Source: an uncultured bacterium (GTDB taxonomy: Bacteria > Bacillota > Limnochordia > DTU080 > JAAYLA01). Taken from it: a stretch of 41,574 nucleotides of DNA. A program made the position numbers and the translations under genes. Shown one piece after another: positions 25,146-33,740 of this stretch. Positions within the stretch are counted from its first letter, which is position 1. The number at the start of each line of letters is the position of its first letter. The notes below the pieces were generated by a model, which did not search any database, had not been told where the DNA came from, and saw only the letters and a list, made by a program, of their open reading frames with translations. Where the stretch lies: assembly GCA_937983075.1 (NCBI GenBank), contig CALKAQ010000177.1:1-41574 (forward strand), given 5' to 3'.

Positions 25146-25222
25146 GCGCCCGTAGCTCAGCTGGATAGAGTAACGGACTACGAATCCGGAGGTCGGAGGT
25201 TCGAATCCTCCCGGGCGCGCCA
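25146..25222 (+). tRNA. tRNA-Arg (anticodon ACG)
   Basis: A 77-nt tRNA with encoded CCA. The acceptor stem GCGCCCG pairs with CGGGCGC, with discriminator G. The anticodon stem-loop CGGACTACGAATCCG gives ACG, whose first base is normally converted to inosine. The D-arm and GGTTCGAATCC T-arm are regular. Confidence 0.97.
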
Positions 25223-25226
25223 GGTG

Positions 25227-25268
25227 AATCCTCCACTGAAAGTAAAATTTCAGTGGAGGATTTTGTTT
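25227..25268 (+). terminator. Intrinsic terminator after tRNA-Arg
   Basis: AATCCTCCACTGAAA (25227-25241) pairs perfectly over 15 bp with 25248-25262 around a 6-nt loop, followed by TTTTGTTTT. It begins 5 nt after the tRNA CCA. Confidence 0.92.
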
Positions 25269-25309
25269 TGCTCGGCGGGGTAACTTGATCCATGCCTTAC
25301 ATTTTTTGC

Positions 25310-25342
25310 TTGACATTATCATTATCGAGAATGATAATGATA
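25310..25342 (+). promoter_or_regulatory. Promoter with an embedded 26-bp palindromic operator before the HTH gene
   Basis: TTGACA (25310-25315) and GATAAT (25333-25338) are separated by exactly 17 bp, a strong sigma-A promoter. A perfect inverted repeat fills the spacer and -10 box: TATCATTATC (25317-25326), 6 nt, GATAATGATA (25333-25342). The arms consist of ATTATC/GATAAT hexamers, the building block of Fur/Zur-type boxes, though their order is reversed relative to the classic Fur box. Repression by a bound dimer is the likely role. Confidence 0.75.
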
Positions 25343-25404
25343 GCGGGCGCGCTCAACAAGCAGCAAGCATCATCGTCGTGGCGTTGCAACTGGAGTGTGG
25401 ATGA

Positions 25405-25953
25405 TTGGCAAACAGCTCGCAACGAGCATCCAAAGCTGAAATACTTTTTCATCCGGTGCGCATGCGGATCATCCGAGTGCTGTCGGACGGGAAAGGTCGT
25501 ACAGTGCAGGAAATCGGAACCAAACTCGCTGACGTCCCTACTGCGACCCTCTATCGACACATTAAGAAATTGCTTGAGGGAGAGTTTCTGGAAGTTGTCG
25601 AAGAGCGGCAGGTAGGAGGTGCAGTGGAGCGTGTTTTCGCTCTGCGGGACCAAGCCGGCTTTTTGTCGGCAGAAGATATCGCGCATGCAACCAAGGAAGA
25701 TCACATGCGCTATTTCACCTTGTTCTGCGCGATGCTCATGAGCGATTTCAACGATTACCTTCAGCGGGAAACGATCGATTTCGTGGCGGATGGGGTGGGG
25801 TATCGGACCGTATCGCTTTACTTGGATGACCATGAGTTTCTGGAGTTGGTTGCTCGACTGCAGGAGTGCATCGCAGCTTACAAAGACAACCGTCCCGCTC
25901 CGGGCCGACGGCGTCGCTTGTTGTCGACCGTCGTCATGCCAGCAGAAAGTTAA
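25405..25953 (+). CDS. Winged-helix transcriptional regulator (ArsR-like HTH domain)
   Basis: A 182-residue DNA-binding protein. Residues about 10-75 form an ArsR-like winged helix: AEILFHPVRMRIIRVL, the recognition helix region VPTATLYRHIKKLLEGEFLEVV, and a wing (RQVGGAVERVFAL). The C-terminal 100 residues are helical, similar to the YdhI-like HTH proteins that sense small ligands; I see no metal-binding CxC motif. The TTG start at 25405 has a modest TGGAG site. The gene lies directly under the palindromic promoter, so autoregulation is likely, and it precedes the serine hydrolase by 57 nt, so both are probably one operon. Confidence 0.8.
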   Translation: MANSSQRASKAEILFHPVRMRIIRVLSDGKGRTVQEIGTKLADVPTATLYRHIKKLLEGEFLEVVEERQVGGAVERVFALRDQAGFLSAEDIAHATKEDHMRYFTLFCAMLMSDFNDYLQRETIDFVADGVGYRTVSLYLDDHEFLELVARLQECIAAYKDNRPAPGRRRRLLSTVVMPAES

Positions 25954-26010
25954 ACATGTCTGAAGCATCCCGCATCAGGGAGACTCGACATTCCGAAAGG
26001 AGATGGATTC

Positions 26011-28134
26011 ATGTTGACCACAGATGTCAGCCGCAAGCATTGGTTGGCCGTTATGTTGGCGATCGTTGCCGTCATCGGGATGGGAACACTGGCAGCCGCC
26101 GGAGCGGAGTTGTCCTTGGCGGGTACATGGCGCGGAGCGATCGAGATCCCCGGGCAGCCTCTCGACATTCAATTTCAATTCGTGCAAGACGGAGACAGCT
26201 GGAAGGGCACCGGCGACATTCCCGCCCAGGGCGCTTTCGGCCTAACGATCGGGAATATCTCCGTATCAGGAGAACAGGTCTCGTTCGCCTATGTTGAAGT
26301 ACCGGCGAGTTTTACGGGAAGAATGACGTCCGACGGCTCGCGGATCGAAGGTGTATTCCAGCAGGCGGGGATGACTTTCCCATTCCACATCGAACGGGAA
26401 AACGCGGCGAACGACGTTGGCCGTGCTGAGCAGCTTGCTCTCATCCGGCAGCATATTGAAGCCGCCATGGAGGCTTGGCAGGTGCCCGGAGTGGCCGTAG
26501 CGATCGTCGAAAACGGCGAGGTCATTTTGGCCGAAGGTTTCGGGTGGCGAGATGTTGAGAATCAACTCCCCGTCACATCCAAGACGCTTTTCGGGATAGG
26601 TTCATCGACAAAGGCGTTTACCACTGCCGTGTTTCAAATGCTCGTCGAGGAAAACGTGCTCAACTGGGATCAACCGATCCGCCATTGGCTGCCGGGGTTC
26701 CGCTTGCAAGATCGATGGGCGACTGAACATATTACCCCCAGGGATTTCGCTTTGCATCGCTCGGGGTTGCCTCGTCACGATCTGGCGTGGGTGTTGAACC
26801 TGGAGCTCGATGCCGATCGCTTTATTCATGCCGCCGAACATCTGCAGCCGGCTGCAGAGTTCCGCACCACTTGGATTTACAACAACTTCGGCTACGTCGT
26901 CCTGGGGCGATTGATCGAAGAAGTGACGCAGCAAACGTGGGAAGACGTTGTCACTGAGCGCATTTTGCAGCCGCTCGGCATGAACGCAACGAATTTTTCG
27001 ATTGAAGCGATGCGCCAGAGTGACGATTATTCGCTCACGTACGCCGTTGTGGACGGCGAAGTTCAGCCGATACCGCTGCGGGGAGTCGGTGGCGTGGGGC
27101 CGGCAGGCGCCATCAATTCCAACGTCGAGGATATGGCGCGTTGGCTGCAGTTTCAACTGAACAACGGAGCGGTTGACGGTCAGCAGCTGCTCAGTCCGGC
27201 AAGCATGCTCGAAATGCACTCGCCGCAAATGGTGATAGGTGGCGGCGGGCAAGGGGAAATTCAGTTCGCAAGCTACGGACTGGGCTGGATGATCGATTCG
27301 TATCGAGGCCATTACCGAGTTCACCACGGTGGCAACACCATTGGCTTCAGCGCTGATGTGGCCATGCTGCCTAACGAAGGCATCGGAATCGTTGTGTTGA
27401 CGAACGCACATGCGACGCCGCTGCCGGGCATTGTAGTGAACACGGTTTTCGACGTCCTGCTCGGGTTGGAGCCGATTGACTGGAACGGGATTTATCAGCA
27501 TGCACAGAGCGTTGAAGAGGAGATCGTGCATCCGAGCCTGGCAAATGCCGGCCGGAAAACCGGTACGCAGCCGACTCACGAATTGGCGGCATACGCCGGT
27601 ACGTACGAACATCCTGCATACGGACAGGTTGAAATTGAGCTGATCGAAGGGCAGCTCGTGGCAACTTATTATGACGCCACGATTCCGCTTGAGCATTGGC
27701 ACTACAATCAGTTCAAAGGGATGCTCGATGAAGTCATCGCGATGGAAATCCCCTTCTTGTTTGATATCGATATCAATGGGGAAATTGCTGGGGTCCGCAT
27801 CGGCTTTGAAATCATGGTCGACCCGATTCCTTTCGTTCGACGGGCGGACAGCCAATGGCTGGAACCGGCTTATTTGAATCAATTCGTCGGTGAATATGAG
27901 ATCTTGGGGCAAGTGATCGACGTCAGCTTGCGAGGCGAGACGCTGATCATGACGATTCCGGGTCAGCCGCCGTATCGACTGGAACCTGTGCGGGAAGGAT
28001 ATTTCGCCTTCGCGGACTACGTCGGGTTTGCGGTGGATTTTGTATTCGATGCTGAAGGGCGAGTCAGCCGTGCGATACTCATTCAGCCGCACGGCAATGT
28101 GGAGTTGGTACGCAAGCCGTCTCACGACGCATAG
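26011..28134 (+). CDS. Secreted beta-lactamase-fold serine hydrolase with accessory domains
   Basis: A 707-residue protein with a signal peptide (about 1-31, cleavage near AAAGAE). Residues about 32-130 form a small beta-barrel-like domain found with such hydrolases. The catalytic domain (about 145-490) has the class C beta-lactamase/esterase motifs: SxxK in IGSSTKAF, YxN in WIYNNFGY, and HxG in RVHHGGNTIGF. The C-terminal part holds two DUF3471-like modules (AAYAGTYEHPAYGQ and LNQFVGEYEILGQ). Family members are esterases, D-aminopeptidases or peptidoglycan-related enzymes rather than antibiotic-resistance enzymes. ATG 26011 follows GAAAGGAGAT. It is probably controlled by the HTH gene upstream. 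Confidence 0.85.
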   Translation: MLTTDVSRKHWLAVMLAIVAVIGMGTLAAAGAELSLAGTWRGAIEIPGQPLDIQFQFVQDGDSWKGTGDIPAQGAFGLTIGNISVSGEQVSFAYVEVPASFTGRMTSDGSRIEGVFQQAGMTFPFHIERENAANDVGRAEQLALIRQHIEAAMEAWQVPGVAVAIVENGEVILAEGFGWRDVENQLPVTSKTLFGIGSSTKAFTTAVFQMLVEENVLNWDQPIRHWLPGFRLQDRWATEHITPRDFALHRSGLPRHDLAWVLNLELDADRFIHAAEHLQPAAEFRTTWIYNNFGYVVLGRLIEEVTQQTWEDVVTERILQPLGMNATNFSIEAMRQSDDYSLTYAVVDGEVQPIPLRGVGGVGPAGAINSNVEDMARWLQFQLNNGAVDGQQLLSPASMLEMHSPQMVIGGGGQGEIQFASYGLGWMIDSYRGHYRVHHGGNTIGFSADVAMLPNEGIGIVVLTNAHATPLPGIVVNTVFDVLLGLEPIDWNGIYQHAQSVEEEIVHPSLANAGRKTGTQPTHELAAYAGTYEHPAYGQVEIELIEGQLVATYYDATIPLEHWHYNQFKGMLDEVIAMEIPFLFDIDINGEIAGVRIGFEIMVDPIPFVRRADSQWLEPAYLNQFVGEYEILGQVIDVSLRGETLIMTIPGQPPYRLEPVREGYFAFADYVGFAVDFVFDAEGRVSRAILIQPHGNVELVRKPSHDA

Positions 28135-28149
28135 GCGCTGCAAGTTCGA

Positions 28150-28185
28150 TTGAGGGTCTGCTCCTATTTTGGGGCAGACCCTCAA
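28150..28185 (+). terminator. Long hairpin after the serine hydrolase gene
   Basis: TTGAGGGTCTGCTCC (28150-28164) pairs with GGGGCAGACCCTCAA (28171-28185), 15 bp with one G-U, around TATTTT. It lies 16 nt after the stop. No T-run follows, so termination may be inefficient or factor-assisted. Confidence 0.6.
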
Positions 28186-28217
28186 ATCCGATTCGGCGCA
28201 TAGGAATTGGAGCGCCG

Positions 28218-29501
28218 TTGTCAAATTATTTAATTCCGTTGGAAGTGGAGGTGGAAAATACACTCAGGGTGAGACAAGGGGAGTGGGATGCGGTGTTGAG
28301 CACAAGCCGGCCGCGCCCGGATTCCGAGGATACGGAATATATCAAACGGCGGGCAACAGACATCCTCACGCGACTGCGTACCATAACGAGGATTTATATC
28401 GCGGTCTTATTCTGGCTGTTGGCGCTCAATGTGAGCGCGATATTTTTTTCTAATCTAAATTACACGTACGCCACGGAGTATTTCATTTATTATTCCGGCT
28501 TGGTGCTGCTCAACGTTGTCGTCGGCATCATCGCCAAGCTGGCCAGGTGGCGGTTTCGCCTTGCGCCTCGGGTCGTTTACTGCATCAATGTGACTTACAT
28601 TTTCATCACGCTGGTGTTGTCAGCGTTCATTTCGCTGGTCGATTTGACGAATTCAGGGCACGCAACGGCCTTTTTTGTAAGCCTGTTTATTTGTTCGTCT
28701 TTTTTGCTCACATCCAGCGGGGAAATTTTGCTGGCGATCCTTTTGCCCACCGGAATTCTTTTGTTCGGTTTGGCGTTCTCCGTCGATTCACGTGAACTTC
28801 TCGTGAAATTTTACCAAGAGGTTGCGGCATACATCCCCATTGCCTTTGCCATTTCGCGCGTGCACTACAAGGCTCACTACGAGAATTATCAAAAAGGCGT
28901 GCGGCTCGAACAAGAAATCGCCACGAACAAAATGCTGAATCGGCGCTTAAAGCGTGCCAATCGGCGGCTGGAAGAGCTCGCATTGATTGATGAATTGACC
29001 GGTTTGGCCAACCGCCGGGGCTTATCGGTTTATATTGACAATCTCCTGCGCGAAAAAGGCGGCAACTTTTTGTTCGCGGTCATCATGCTCGATATCGACC
29101 ACTTTAAAGACTACAACGATTACTACGGACACAGCTCGGGTGACGAAGTTTTGGTGGAAGTGGCCCGGGTGCTCCGGGAAGTTGCCAACCAAACGGAAGG
29201 GTTTGTCTGTCGTTGGGGGGGCGAGGAATTTTTATACGTTACGACGGGGAAAAATCGCGAAGGCATTCTCGACATCTGTAAGTTCATTGACGACAAAATC
29301 GTGCAAGAGAAAATCGCCCATCCCCTATCGCCTATTTCAGAGTATATCTCGCTGAGCCAGGGGGCGAGTTCTGCGCTGGTCAAAAGCCGGTCCGAAATCC
29401 TCGGGGTGATTCAGCAGGCCGACCGTGCGCTGTACAAGGTGAAGCGAAGCGGACGGAACAACTACATCTACATACCTTACCTCGGCGAAAGTACAGGATA
29501 G
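28218..29501 (+). CDS. Membrane-bound GGDEF diguanylate cyclase
   Basis: A 427-residue protein. The N-terminal 215 residues contain about six membrane helices (57-80, 88-107, 120-142, 150-165, 168-187, 203-213) and act as an unknown sensor. A coiled-coil linker (about 222-255) leads into a GGDEF domain that makes cyclic di-GMP. The catalytic motif is GGEEF (334-338) with metal ligand Asp292 (MLDIDHFKDYN). The RxxD inhibitory site is absent, so product inhibition is unlikely. TTG 28218 has TTGGAG upstream; a GTG at about 28269 is an alternative start. It converges on the secreted protein gene. Confidence 0.88.
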   Translation: MSNYLIPLEVEVENTLRVRQGEWDAVLSTSRPRPDSEDTEYIKRRATDILTRLRTITRIYIAVLFWLLALNVSAIFFSNLNYTYATEYFIYYSGLVLLNVVVGIIAKLARWRFRLAPRVVYCINVTYIFITLVLSAFISLVDLTNSGHATAFFVSLFICSSFLLTSSGEILLAILLPTGILLFGLAFSVDSRELLVKFYQEVAAYIPIAFAISRVHYKAHYENYQKGVRLEQEIATNKMLNRRLKRANRRLEELALIDELTGLANRRGLSVYIDNLLREKGGNFLFAVIMLDIDHFKDYNDYYGHSSGDEVLVEVARVLREVANQTEGFVCRWGGEEFLYVTTGKNREGILDICKFIDDKIVQEKIAHPLSPISEYISLSQGASSALVKSRSEILGVIQQADRALYKVKRSGRNNYIYIPYLGESTG

Positions 29502-29528
29502 GCAAAGCGTCAAAGAACGGTTGGCCGC

Positions 29529-30101
29529 CTAAAAGAGGCTGTTCGTCGTGTTGAAATCGACGGCGGACACTTGAGGAGCATGACGCAGAACAGTGTAATA
29601 CAACCGCGCTTGTTCCTCGGGAACCTCGATGAGAGCGAGTTCCAATGGCGCGACGAATTGACGAACCGACACGTTGAAGATGAGAGCAAACTCTTGCAGC
29701 AGCTTGTCATCCGGCTGCTTGAATCGAACGATGAGTGTGTTGGGGTCGTGCGCTGCGAAATGATCGGCCGGCTCGGCGGCGATGTGCTGATGCAAAGCTC
29801 GCACACGTTGGCGCAGGGCGGGGTCGGTCAGGCGTGTGTAGGGAAGCGTCTCGAACAACAGACCATACGATTCGTATTGGTGCTTGGGAACGGCAAAGCG
29901 GGCGACGGGCGGCTGAAACGAAAGCAGGCGCGCTCCCGTGTACTCACTGACCAGCTTGGGCGATACGGCATCCGAACAAAACACCACCTTGATGGTGACC
30001 CATTCATTCCGTGCAGCTTGAGCCGGAGTGAGCATGAAGATACCTCCCAGCAGAACCATGCTTGCGGTGAGCAGCGATTGGGCGACTACGCGGCGCATCA
30101 T
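29529..30101 (-). CDS. Secreted small protein with two subtilase-propeptide-like modules (tentative)
   Basis: A 190-residue secreted protein with a signal peptide cleaved after AQA (about residue 29). Two successive stretches look like the beta-alpha-beta propeptide fold of S8 proteases: 33-95 (WVTIKVVF ... LLSFQPPVARFAVP ... LPYTRLTDP) and 119-188 (NTLIVRFKQ ... VAPLELALIEVP ... LRHAPQVSAVDFN). The second aligns by eye with the propeptide of the protease encoded just upstream (ELIVGVQ ... PIHAVLLRL ... LSGHPGVRYTEPN). It may assist folding of or inhibit that protease. ATG 30101 is chosen since AAAGGTG lies about 6 nt upstream; the frame reaches back to 30149 through a hairpin. The family is inferred by eye only. 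Confidence 0.6.
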   Translation of the reverse strand: MMRRVVAQSLLTASMVLLGGIFMLTPAQAARNEWVTIKVVFCSDAVSPKLVSEYTGARLLSFQPPVARFAVPKHQYESYGLLFETLPYTRLTDPALRQRVRALHQHIAAEPADHFAAHDPNTLIVRFKQPDDKLLQEFALIFNVSVRQFVAPLELALIEVPEEQARLYYTVLRHAPQVSAVDFNTTNSLF

Positions 30102-30127
30102 GGTCATCACCTTTCGACGGGATGCGA

Positions 30128-30166
30128 AGTGAAACGGTGCCCTCGACATGAGGGCACCGTTTCACT
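30128..30166 (-). terminator. Perfect 17-bp hairpin between the subtilase gene and the small secreted protein gene
   Basis: AGTGAAACGGTGCCCTC (30128-30144) pairs perfectly with 30150-30166 around a 5-nt loop. It lies 5 nt after the protease stop and 26 nt before the next start on the minus strand. There is no T-run. It may lower downstream expression or stabilise the upstream mRNA. Confidence 0.6.
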
Positions 30167-30171
30167 GTCGA

Positions 30172-31752
30172 TTATGGAATGTCCAGCTGCACGATGATTT
30201 CCGTCGTTTCTCGCGGTTCGATAGTGATATCCTCGACGGTCTTGAGATAGTGGACGCCGTGGAAGAACGGATCCAGACGGGCGGTCAGCTGGTATCCGCC
30301 GCCGGGTTCCAAGTCATGGAAATAGGCGGTCCCCTCGTAGCCGGATACATAGCCGCCCGTTCTAACGTTGCTGACGAATTGCCCATTTCGGTACAAGACG
30401 ACGTCGGCATCGGGAATCGGCCGGCTGAGTGAGTCGTTCAGTACGATCTTGAGCGAGCCACGGTCTGATGCAACGTCTTCAATTCCTAAGGCGCGTGCTA
30501 CGTTGACCCTGCCATATCCCATCTCCCGTGTAAAGCCGTTTGGAGAATCGGCGGTTCGTTCGAGCAGATGTTTTACATCGGCAGGGGAAATCCCCGGATA
30601 CGCCTGACGAATCAGCGCCACAGCACCCGCTACATGAGGAGCGGCCATGGAAGTGCCGCTCAGTCTGTCATAACCGCCCCCGGGTACGGTGGAGTATACA
30701 AGGTATCCCGGAGCACCTACCGAAATGTAGCGTCCCGAGTTCGAAAAATAAGTCGGTTCATCGTGGGCATTGGTGGCAGCAACTGCGATCACGCCGCTCT
30801 GCGCTGCCGGATACGCAAGATATTGTTTGAAGTCGTTGCCTGCGGCGGCTACGATGACGACGTTTCTCTCAAGGGCGAAATTGATGGCGTCTTGTTGCAA
30901 CTGGGAGTAAATGGGACCGCCTAAGCTCATGTTAATGACATCGGCAGGCTGCGTACCGAGCCCCGGAACCAAGGTCGGTTCTGCAGCGATGAGAATGGCC
31001 AGGGCAATGGAGTAGCTAGACCCTTGACCGTTATCGTCAAGCGCTTTCAACGGCAAGATTTTCGCTTCTGGGGCGATCCCTGCTATGCCGATGCCGTTGT
31101 TGGCGATGGCGGCGGCAATGCCGGCGACGTGTGTCCCGTGCCCATTGAAGTCGGTTGTGTTGTAGTTGCTCAGAAGGGTGTTAAAACCGAGCAGGACGTT
31201 GCCGGCTAAATCGGGGTGAAACGCATCAACCCCCGTATCGATGACCGCGATGATGGTGCCGCGTCCGGTGATGCCTTGTGTCCATGCGGCCGGTGCCTGC
31301 AGGCGCTGGGGCCCGTATTGGTACACGGCAAAATCAGGGTCGTTCGGAACCGGCGTTTCGAACAGCGCGTATTCGGTGTAATTCGGCTCAGTGTAGCGTA
31401 CGCCGGGGTGGCCGCTCAATGCACGCATGGCGTCGGTAACCGAGCCTTCGTTCAGGCGCAGGAGAACCGCATGAATCGGCTCCAGTACATCAAGGACATC
31501 CGCATCGATGACCTGCAAGATGCCGGAAAGATCGGTTCCCGGTTGAACACCGACGATGAGTTCAGACGGCACGTGGCCCGGCAGTTCCGCGTCGGTTCGC
31601 GGAATGGTGCGCTTCGGCGGTTCAAGATCGCCTCCGGGCATGACATTGCCGTTGTTCGGGAGGCTGATCCCCGTGACGCCGAGGCAGCCGCTCAGTGCGA
31701 GCGCCAAAATCAGGGGTGTCAGCAGCGCTTGGATTCGTTTGAAACTGCGCAA
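30172..31752 (-). CDS. S8 subtilisin-like serine protease, lipoprotein
   Basis: A 526-residue protease. The signal peptide ends in a lipobox (ALSGC, Cys23), so it is anchored to the membrane surface. A propeptide-like region spans about 61-130, followed by the subtilisin domain with the catalytic triad Asp172 (VIDTGVD), His205 (GHGTHVAG) and Ser368 (SGTSMAAPH), and oxyanion Asn306 (AAAGN). The last 95 residues form a beta-rich domain with repeated-strand pattern (ADVVLYRNGQFVSNV) that resembles a carboxypeptidase regulatory-like domain. TTG 31752 has AAAGGAG 9 nt upstream. It lies 21 nt after the PEGA lipoprotein gene and before the propeptide-like gene. Confidence 0.92.
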   Translation of the reverse strand: MRSFKRIQALLTPLILALALSGCLGVTGISLPNNGNVMPGGDLEPPKRTIPRTDAELPGHVPSELIVGVQPGTDLSGILQVIDADVLDVLEPIHAVLLRLNEGSVTDAMRALSGHPGVRYTEPNYTEYALFETPVPNDPDFAVYQYGPQRLQAPAAWTQGITGRGTIIAVIDTGVDAFHPDLAGNVLLGFNTLLSNYNTTDFNGHGTHVAGIAAAIANNGIGIAGIAPEAKILPLKALDDNGQGSSYSIALAILIAAEPTLVPGLGTQPADVINMSLGGPIYSQLQQDAINFALERNVVIVAAAGNDFKQYLAYPAAQSGVIAVAATNAHDEPTYFSNSGRYISVGAPGYLVYSTVPGGGYDRLSGTSMAAPHVAGAVALIRQAYPGISPADVKHLLERTADSPNGFTREMGYGRVNVARALGIEDVASDRGSLKIVLNDSLSRPIPDADVVLYRNGQFVSNVRTGGYVSGYEGTAYFHDLEPGGGYQLTARLDPFFHGVHYLKTVEDITIEPRETTEIIVQLDIP

Positions 31753-31773
31753 TCGAGTTCACTCCTTTAAGAT

Positions 31774-33489
31774 TCAGTTGGATTCGTAAGCAGTGACGAA
31801 GCTAAATTCGCCGTTGATTGAACCGCCGTTGATGTAATCGTCGATTTCTTCGATGTAGCGCCCTTCTCGGGCAAACGATTGCGCTAAGGACCGTCTTCCG
31901 TACTGCGTGTACGCATATGCGTGGTAGATGTCCCATCTGTAATACGTGCCGGGCTTGAGGTCTTGAAGAGCAAACCCGTCATAGTTGTAACGGACGGATG
32001 TAATATCCTCATCTCCGAATACCCATACGTAGAGTTCGCTCGCCGGAGCCGTTGCACCGCGGACATATCCATAGAACACTTGATGTGCACCGACTCCGTT
32101 GTGCTCCCACTCAAACGTCGGGGTGAGCGGTACACCCACCGCGTCGTCGGCCGGAGCCACAAGCCGGACTTCGAACCTCCCGAGCGGCGTTACGGAGATC
32201 GGCGTGCTGAATTCGCCCAGTTCGCCGTTCGGGCCGATGCCGCGAATGCGATAAAACGTTTCGACGTTAGGCTGCAAAGCAGGGCTGTAATCGTCGAATC
32301 GGGGCCCTGTACTCGGCGTGAAAGCGTAATCCGGCAGTTTGGCGATGGTTTCCCATGGACCGTCGGCACTCCAGGCACGTTGGATTTCGTAGGCTACCGC
32401 GTTTGGCGCCGGAGTCCATCGAACGGTAATCTGCATGGTCGCGTCAGCTCTACCGCTTGCAAGGTCGATGAGCGTACCGTCATGGAGACGCAGTTGGTTC
32501 GGATGGTCCGACAGCAAACCGTTTTGATGGAGTTCGGCTCTTTGCAGCCGGAAGAGATGGAGTTCCATTCCGTAGGTGACGGCGTGGAGTGAAACGTCTA
32601 CAACCCGCGGAATAAAGAGTTCTTCAGCGTCGTCCTCCGGGGCGATTTCAAGCGGAATGCGGACTTCTGCCCAGTAGTATTGAATGTCGTATGTATCGAT
32701 GATCAGCACGTTGTTTCCGGCAGGGTGGTCGGCCGGATCGATGAAGAAACTGAAGCTGTTTGTCGTCCTGATCAGCAGCGGGCGATTAGGGTCTTTATAA
32801 CCGAGCCAGACGCGTACGACGTCGATGGGATGTTCCGCATCCACGTTGATGGTGACGACTACGGGTTCGTCGATGACATCGCCCGGCTCAACACCCGTTA
32901 CGGAAATGACGGGTGCCACGGCATCCTTGGTCGGATCGAATATCGTCGGCAGCATGATATCGGCGGTGACGGGGTGATTGTTTTCAACGACGACACGCTG
33001 CGCACGACCTTCCGCGTGGTTAGGTTTCGTGGCCACGATGTCATAATGCCCGTCAGGCAAGTAGAGGCGATAGACACCGTGTGCATCGGTCGTTGTCGAC
33101 GCAACTTCAATTTGGGTGCCGGCTTCGTAGGCGACGATGGTGGCGCCTTCAATCGGACCGCCTCCCCGCATATGGCTGACGAATCCCGTTACAGACGGTT
33201 TGCCCAGATCAATGTGAACAACAGATTGTTTTCCTTTCTGAACGAGGACGGTGTGAACCTTTTCGCCGATACCGGGAAATTCAACGCGAATGGTGTGGAC
33301 ACCCGTGGGGATGTTTTCGAGCACGACCGGCGTCACTTTGCCGGTATCTTCTCCATTTAAATATACTTTGCCGTTTGGCGGATCCGACGTTACGGAAATG
33401 CTGCCGGTTCCGGCAAACGGATGCGCGAAACAGCCACCCAAAACAAGTGTCAAAAGTACGAACGGCACGAATAATCGATGCCTTTTCAT
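31774..33489 (-). CDS. Lipoprotein with PEGA, carboxypeptidase-regulatory-like and fibronectin type III-like domains
   Basis: A 571-residue surface lipoprotein: signal peptide with lipobox LGGC (Cys20), a PEGA domain (about 30-95; GSISVTSDPPNGKVYLNGEDTG), a carboxypeptidase regulatory-like beta-sandwich (about 100-185), an Ig-like region (190-290), and two fibronectin type III-like domains (about 340-440 and 445-571). Such stacks bind wall polymers or partner proteins; no catalytic motif is seen. ATG 33489 has AAGGAGA 9 nt upstream. It is the first gene of the minus-strand cassette with the S8 protease, implying shared location and perhaps a scaffold role. Confidence 0.82.
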   Translation of the reverse strand: MKRHRLFVPFVLLTLVLGGCFAHPFAGTGSISVTSDPPNGKVYLNGEDTGKVTPVVLENIPTGVHTIRVEFPGIGEKVHTVLVQKGKQSVVHIDLGKPSVTGFVSHMRGGGPIEGATIVAYEAGTQIEVASTTTDAHGVYRLYLPDGHYDIVATKPNHAEGRAQRVVVENNHPVTADIMLPTIFDPTKDAVAPVISVTGVEPGDVIDEPVVVTINVDAEHPIDVVRVWLGYKDPNRPLLIRTTNSFSFFIDPADHPAGNNVLIIDTYDIQYYWAEVRIPLEIAPEDDAEELFIPRVVDVSLHAVTYGMELHLFRLQRAELHQNGLLSDHPNQLRLHDGTLIDLASGRADATMQITVRWTPAPNAVAYEIQRAWSADGPWETIAKLPDYAFTPSTGPRFDDYSPALQPNVETFYRIRGIGPNGELGEFSTPISVTPLGRFEVRLVAPADDAVGVPLTPTFEWEHNGVGAHQVFYGYVRGATAPASELYVWVFGDEDITSVRYNYDGFALQDLKPGTYYRWDIYHAYAYTQYGRRSLAQSFAREGRYIEEIDDYINGGSINGEFSFVTAYESN

Positions 33490-33740
33490 GGCTTATCTCT
33501 CCTTGATGTAGAATGGAATCTTCGCGCAAAGTGCCGCTTAATATTTTGCCTTTTTGGCATTAACCACATTTTAGCACGTCGCTTTTGCTGTCGTCACGTG
33601 AGGAAACCCCTAAAACCGCTTTTGCTTCACCTTCCATTTACGCATTTGAAACATTAAGTTTATATGCCCATTCTGCCGATGAAACAAGTAAGCGTAGGGC
33701 ATCGGGGGCGGTAGCTATAGAGAACATTCAGCAAGTTGCG

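Noticed and set aside
26602..28263. 553-codon minus-strand open frame opposite the serine hydrolase
   Set aside because: Antisense shadow; the plus-strand gene has all catalytic motifs and a signal peptide.
33585..33740. N-terminal 52 codons of the FtsA-like frame starting at TTG 33585
   Set aside because: AT-rich, no ribosome site, and reads as non-coding compared with the rest; the divergent promoter region probably lies here.
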